From: JASJCP01 sp051155735
GTDB lineage: Bacteria; Cyanobacteriota; Cyanobacteriia; Cyanobacteriales; Xenococcaceae
Direction: 5' to 3'
Length of the DNA stretch: 31,840 nt
Assembly: GCA_051155735.1 (NCBI GenBank)
Contig: DAXETX010000185.1
Location: 1-31,840 of the forward strand
In this document: positions 31,169-31,840 of the stretch, one piece after another
How positions within the stretch are numbered: the stretch's first letter is position 1
How the letters are laid out: each line of letters begins with the position of its first letter
Translations under genes and position numbers: made by a program
Notes under the pieces: generated by a model
Databases searched by the model: none
Told to the model about the DNA's origin: nothing
Seen by the model: only the letters and a program-made list of their open reading frames with translations

Positions 31169-31840
31169 TTAATCGGCAAAGCTATCACCGATTTCCTGAA
31201 TTAACTTCTTCTTAATAGCGCGAGAGAAATCTTCAAACCCTTTAGCTGATTCGATAAAAGCACCTTCTCCTGCTTGAACATGGTTTTTATAATATTCTTC
31301 CATTTCTGCTTCTCGCCATTGAATAGAATCTCTATTAACTCTGGTGGGAAGAATCGGTAACCCATTGATGATAATTCCGTTATCTACCGCATTTTGTCTA
31401 GCTTCGTCTAGAGGCAGACAGACTAAATGCTCGATAGGAACTTTCCATAAAAACGTAAATCTTTCTGCTACGGATAGATTGCTATCATCACTGTAAGAAA
31501 CATCTTGACCGATGTTGCATTTTTTATTGTTCTGATATTTGTTGTAAGTGTAATTGTCTTTTCCCAGCCAGTTAGGAACTCCTAAGTTATTAGCAGTAAT
31601 GTAGCTATCAATTTGAGTTTTATAGGTGTTGTAAGAGGTGTTGTTACCTAAAGAAGAATCCTTAGAAACGCCATCGCCAGAAATATCGATAACTAGCTCT
31701 TCTCCTTCATAGTCATTTCCCAAAATTTCTTGGGTTGCTGAATCGATAGCTTCGGTAATATCTGTACCACCACTACCACTTACTTCGTCTAGAGTATTTT
31801 CAATTACACTAGCAAAAGCTGCTGCTTCCTGAGCATTAGT
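31169..31840 (-). CDS. DUF1194 (von Willebrand A-like) protein, N-terminus outside the window
   Basis: The frame runs open to the window edge, so only the C-terminal 223 residues are seen. The visible start of the longest internal frame (TTG 31723) is not the true start: TNAQEAAAFASVIENTLDE, then SGGTDITEAID, precede it and are family-like. VIDISGDGVSKD matches the DUF1194 metal-binding-like motif, and ARQNAVDNGIIINGLPI and EEYYKNHVQAGEGAF with GFEDFSRAIKKKL match the family C-terminus. About 70 residues rich in Asn/Tyr/Lys separate the two halves, where most relatives, as I recall, have a short link. It is probably exported, but the signal is not visible. Confidence 0.82.
   Translation of the reverse strand, partial: TNAQEAAAFASVIENTLDEVSGSGGTDITEAIDSATQEILGNDYEGEELVIDISGDGVSKDSSLGNNTSYNTYKTQIDSYITANNLGVPNWLGKDNYTYNKYQNNKKCNIGQDVSYSDDSNLSVAERFTFLWKVPIEHLVCLPLDEARQNAVDNGIIINGLPILPTRVNRDSIQWREAEMEEYYKNHVQAGEGAFIESAKGFEDFSRAIKKKLIQEIGDSFAD

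Noticed and set aside
1..31840. tRNA, rRNA, CRISPR arrays, prophage or attachment sites
   Set aside because: I looked on both strands between genes and saw no cloverleaf, no spaced direct-repeat array of CRISPR type, and no phage genes. Only heptad arrays are repetitive, and they have no spacers.

Overview
This window comes from a cyanobacterium. Direct indications are psbU, both C-phycoerythrin subunits (cpeB, cpeA), ndhB, a PedR-type regulator, a FutB-type iron permease, a cyanobacterial crtE neighbourhood, and many copies of the HIP1 octamer GCGATCGC. The DNA is AT-rich and carries heptanucleotide tandem (STRR-type) intergenic repeats. The phycoerythrin genes point to a PE-containing unicellular, baeocystous or filamentous lineage. 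The genus cannot be fixed from the window.

Layout. 1-1516 is an IS200/IS605-family element with only tnpB. Its right end coincides with base 1, and both ends show IS608-like cleavage and guide tetranucleotides. 1517-1962 is a long structured leader for psbU (1963-2379). From 10773 down to 2439 eight genes lie in one direction on the minus strand: sigma-like factor, DUF1822 protein, CHAT-CHASE2 membrane protein, FemAB/GNAT-like acyltransferase, a conserved small protein, a PD-(D/E)XK nuclease, crtE, and a divergent PAP2 membrane protein. The first three look like a self-contained regulatory or proteolytic module.

10975-15262 runs on the plus strand: rnc (RNase III), a histone-deacetylase-family hydrolase, a DICT-domain histidine kinase homologue whose H-box histidine is glutamine, sodB (Fe-SOD) with a terminator-like leader hairpin, and a small conserved protein. 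18810-15295 runs on the minus strand: a TPR/HEAT membrane protein, a GT4 glycosyltransferase, a PedR-like regulator, and a PD40 lipoprotein whose start overlaps pedR. Then come futB and a PGM1-related ATP-grasp ligase (+), a small secreted protein (-) divergent from a FecR-domain protein (+), cpeBA (+), a SodX-like S26 peptidase with a histidine phosphatase (+), ndhB (-), topA (+), and a DUF1194 (vWA-like) protein truncated by the window end (-).

Functionally the window mixes photosynthesis and light harvesting (psbU, cpeBA, ndhB, crtE, pedR), oxidative-stress and metal functions (sodB, SodX-like, futB), and information processing (rnc, topA). The parts most deserving follow-up are the tnpB element (non-canonical catalytic region and a visible right-end RNA scaffold), the sigma-like/DUF1822/CHAT-CHASE2 module, the acceptor-less DICT kinase, and the three heptad arrays, one of which supplies a start codon.
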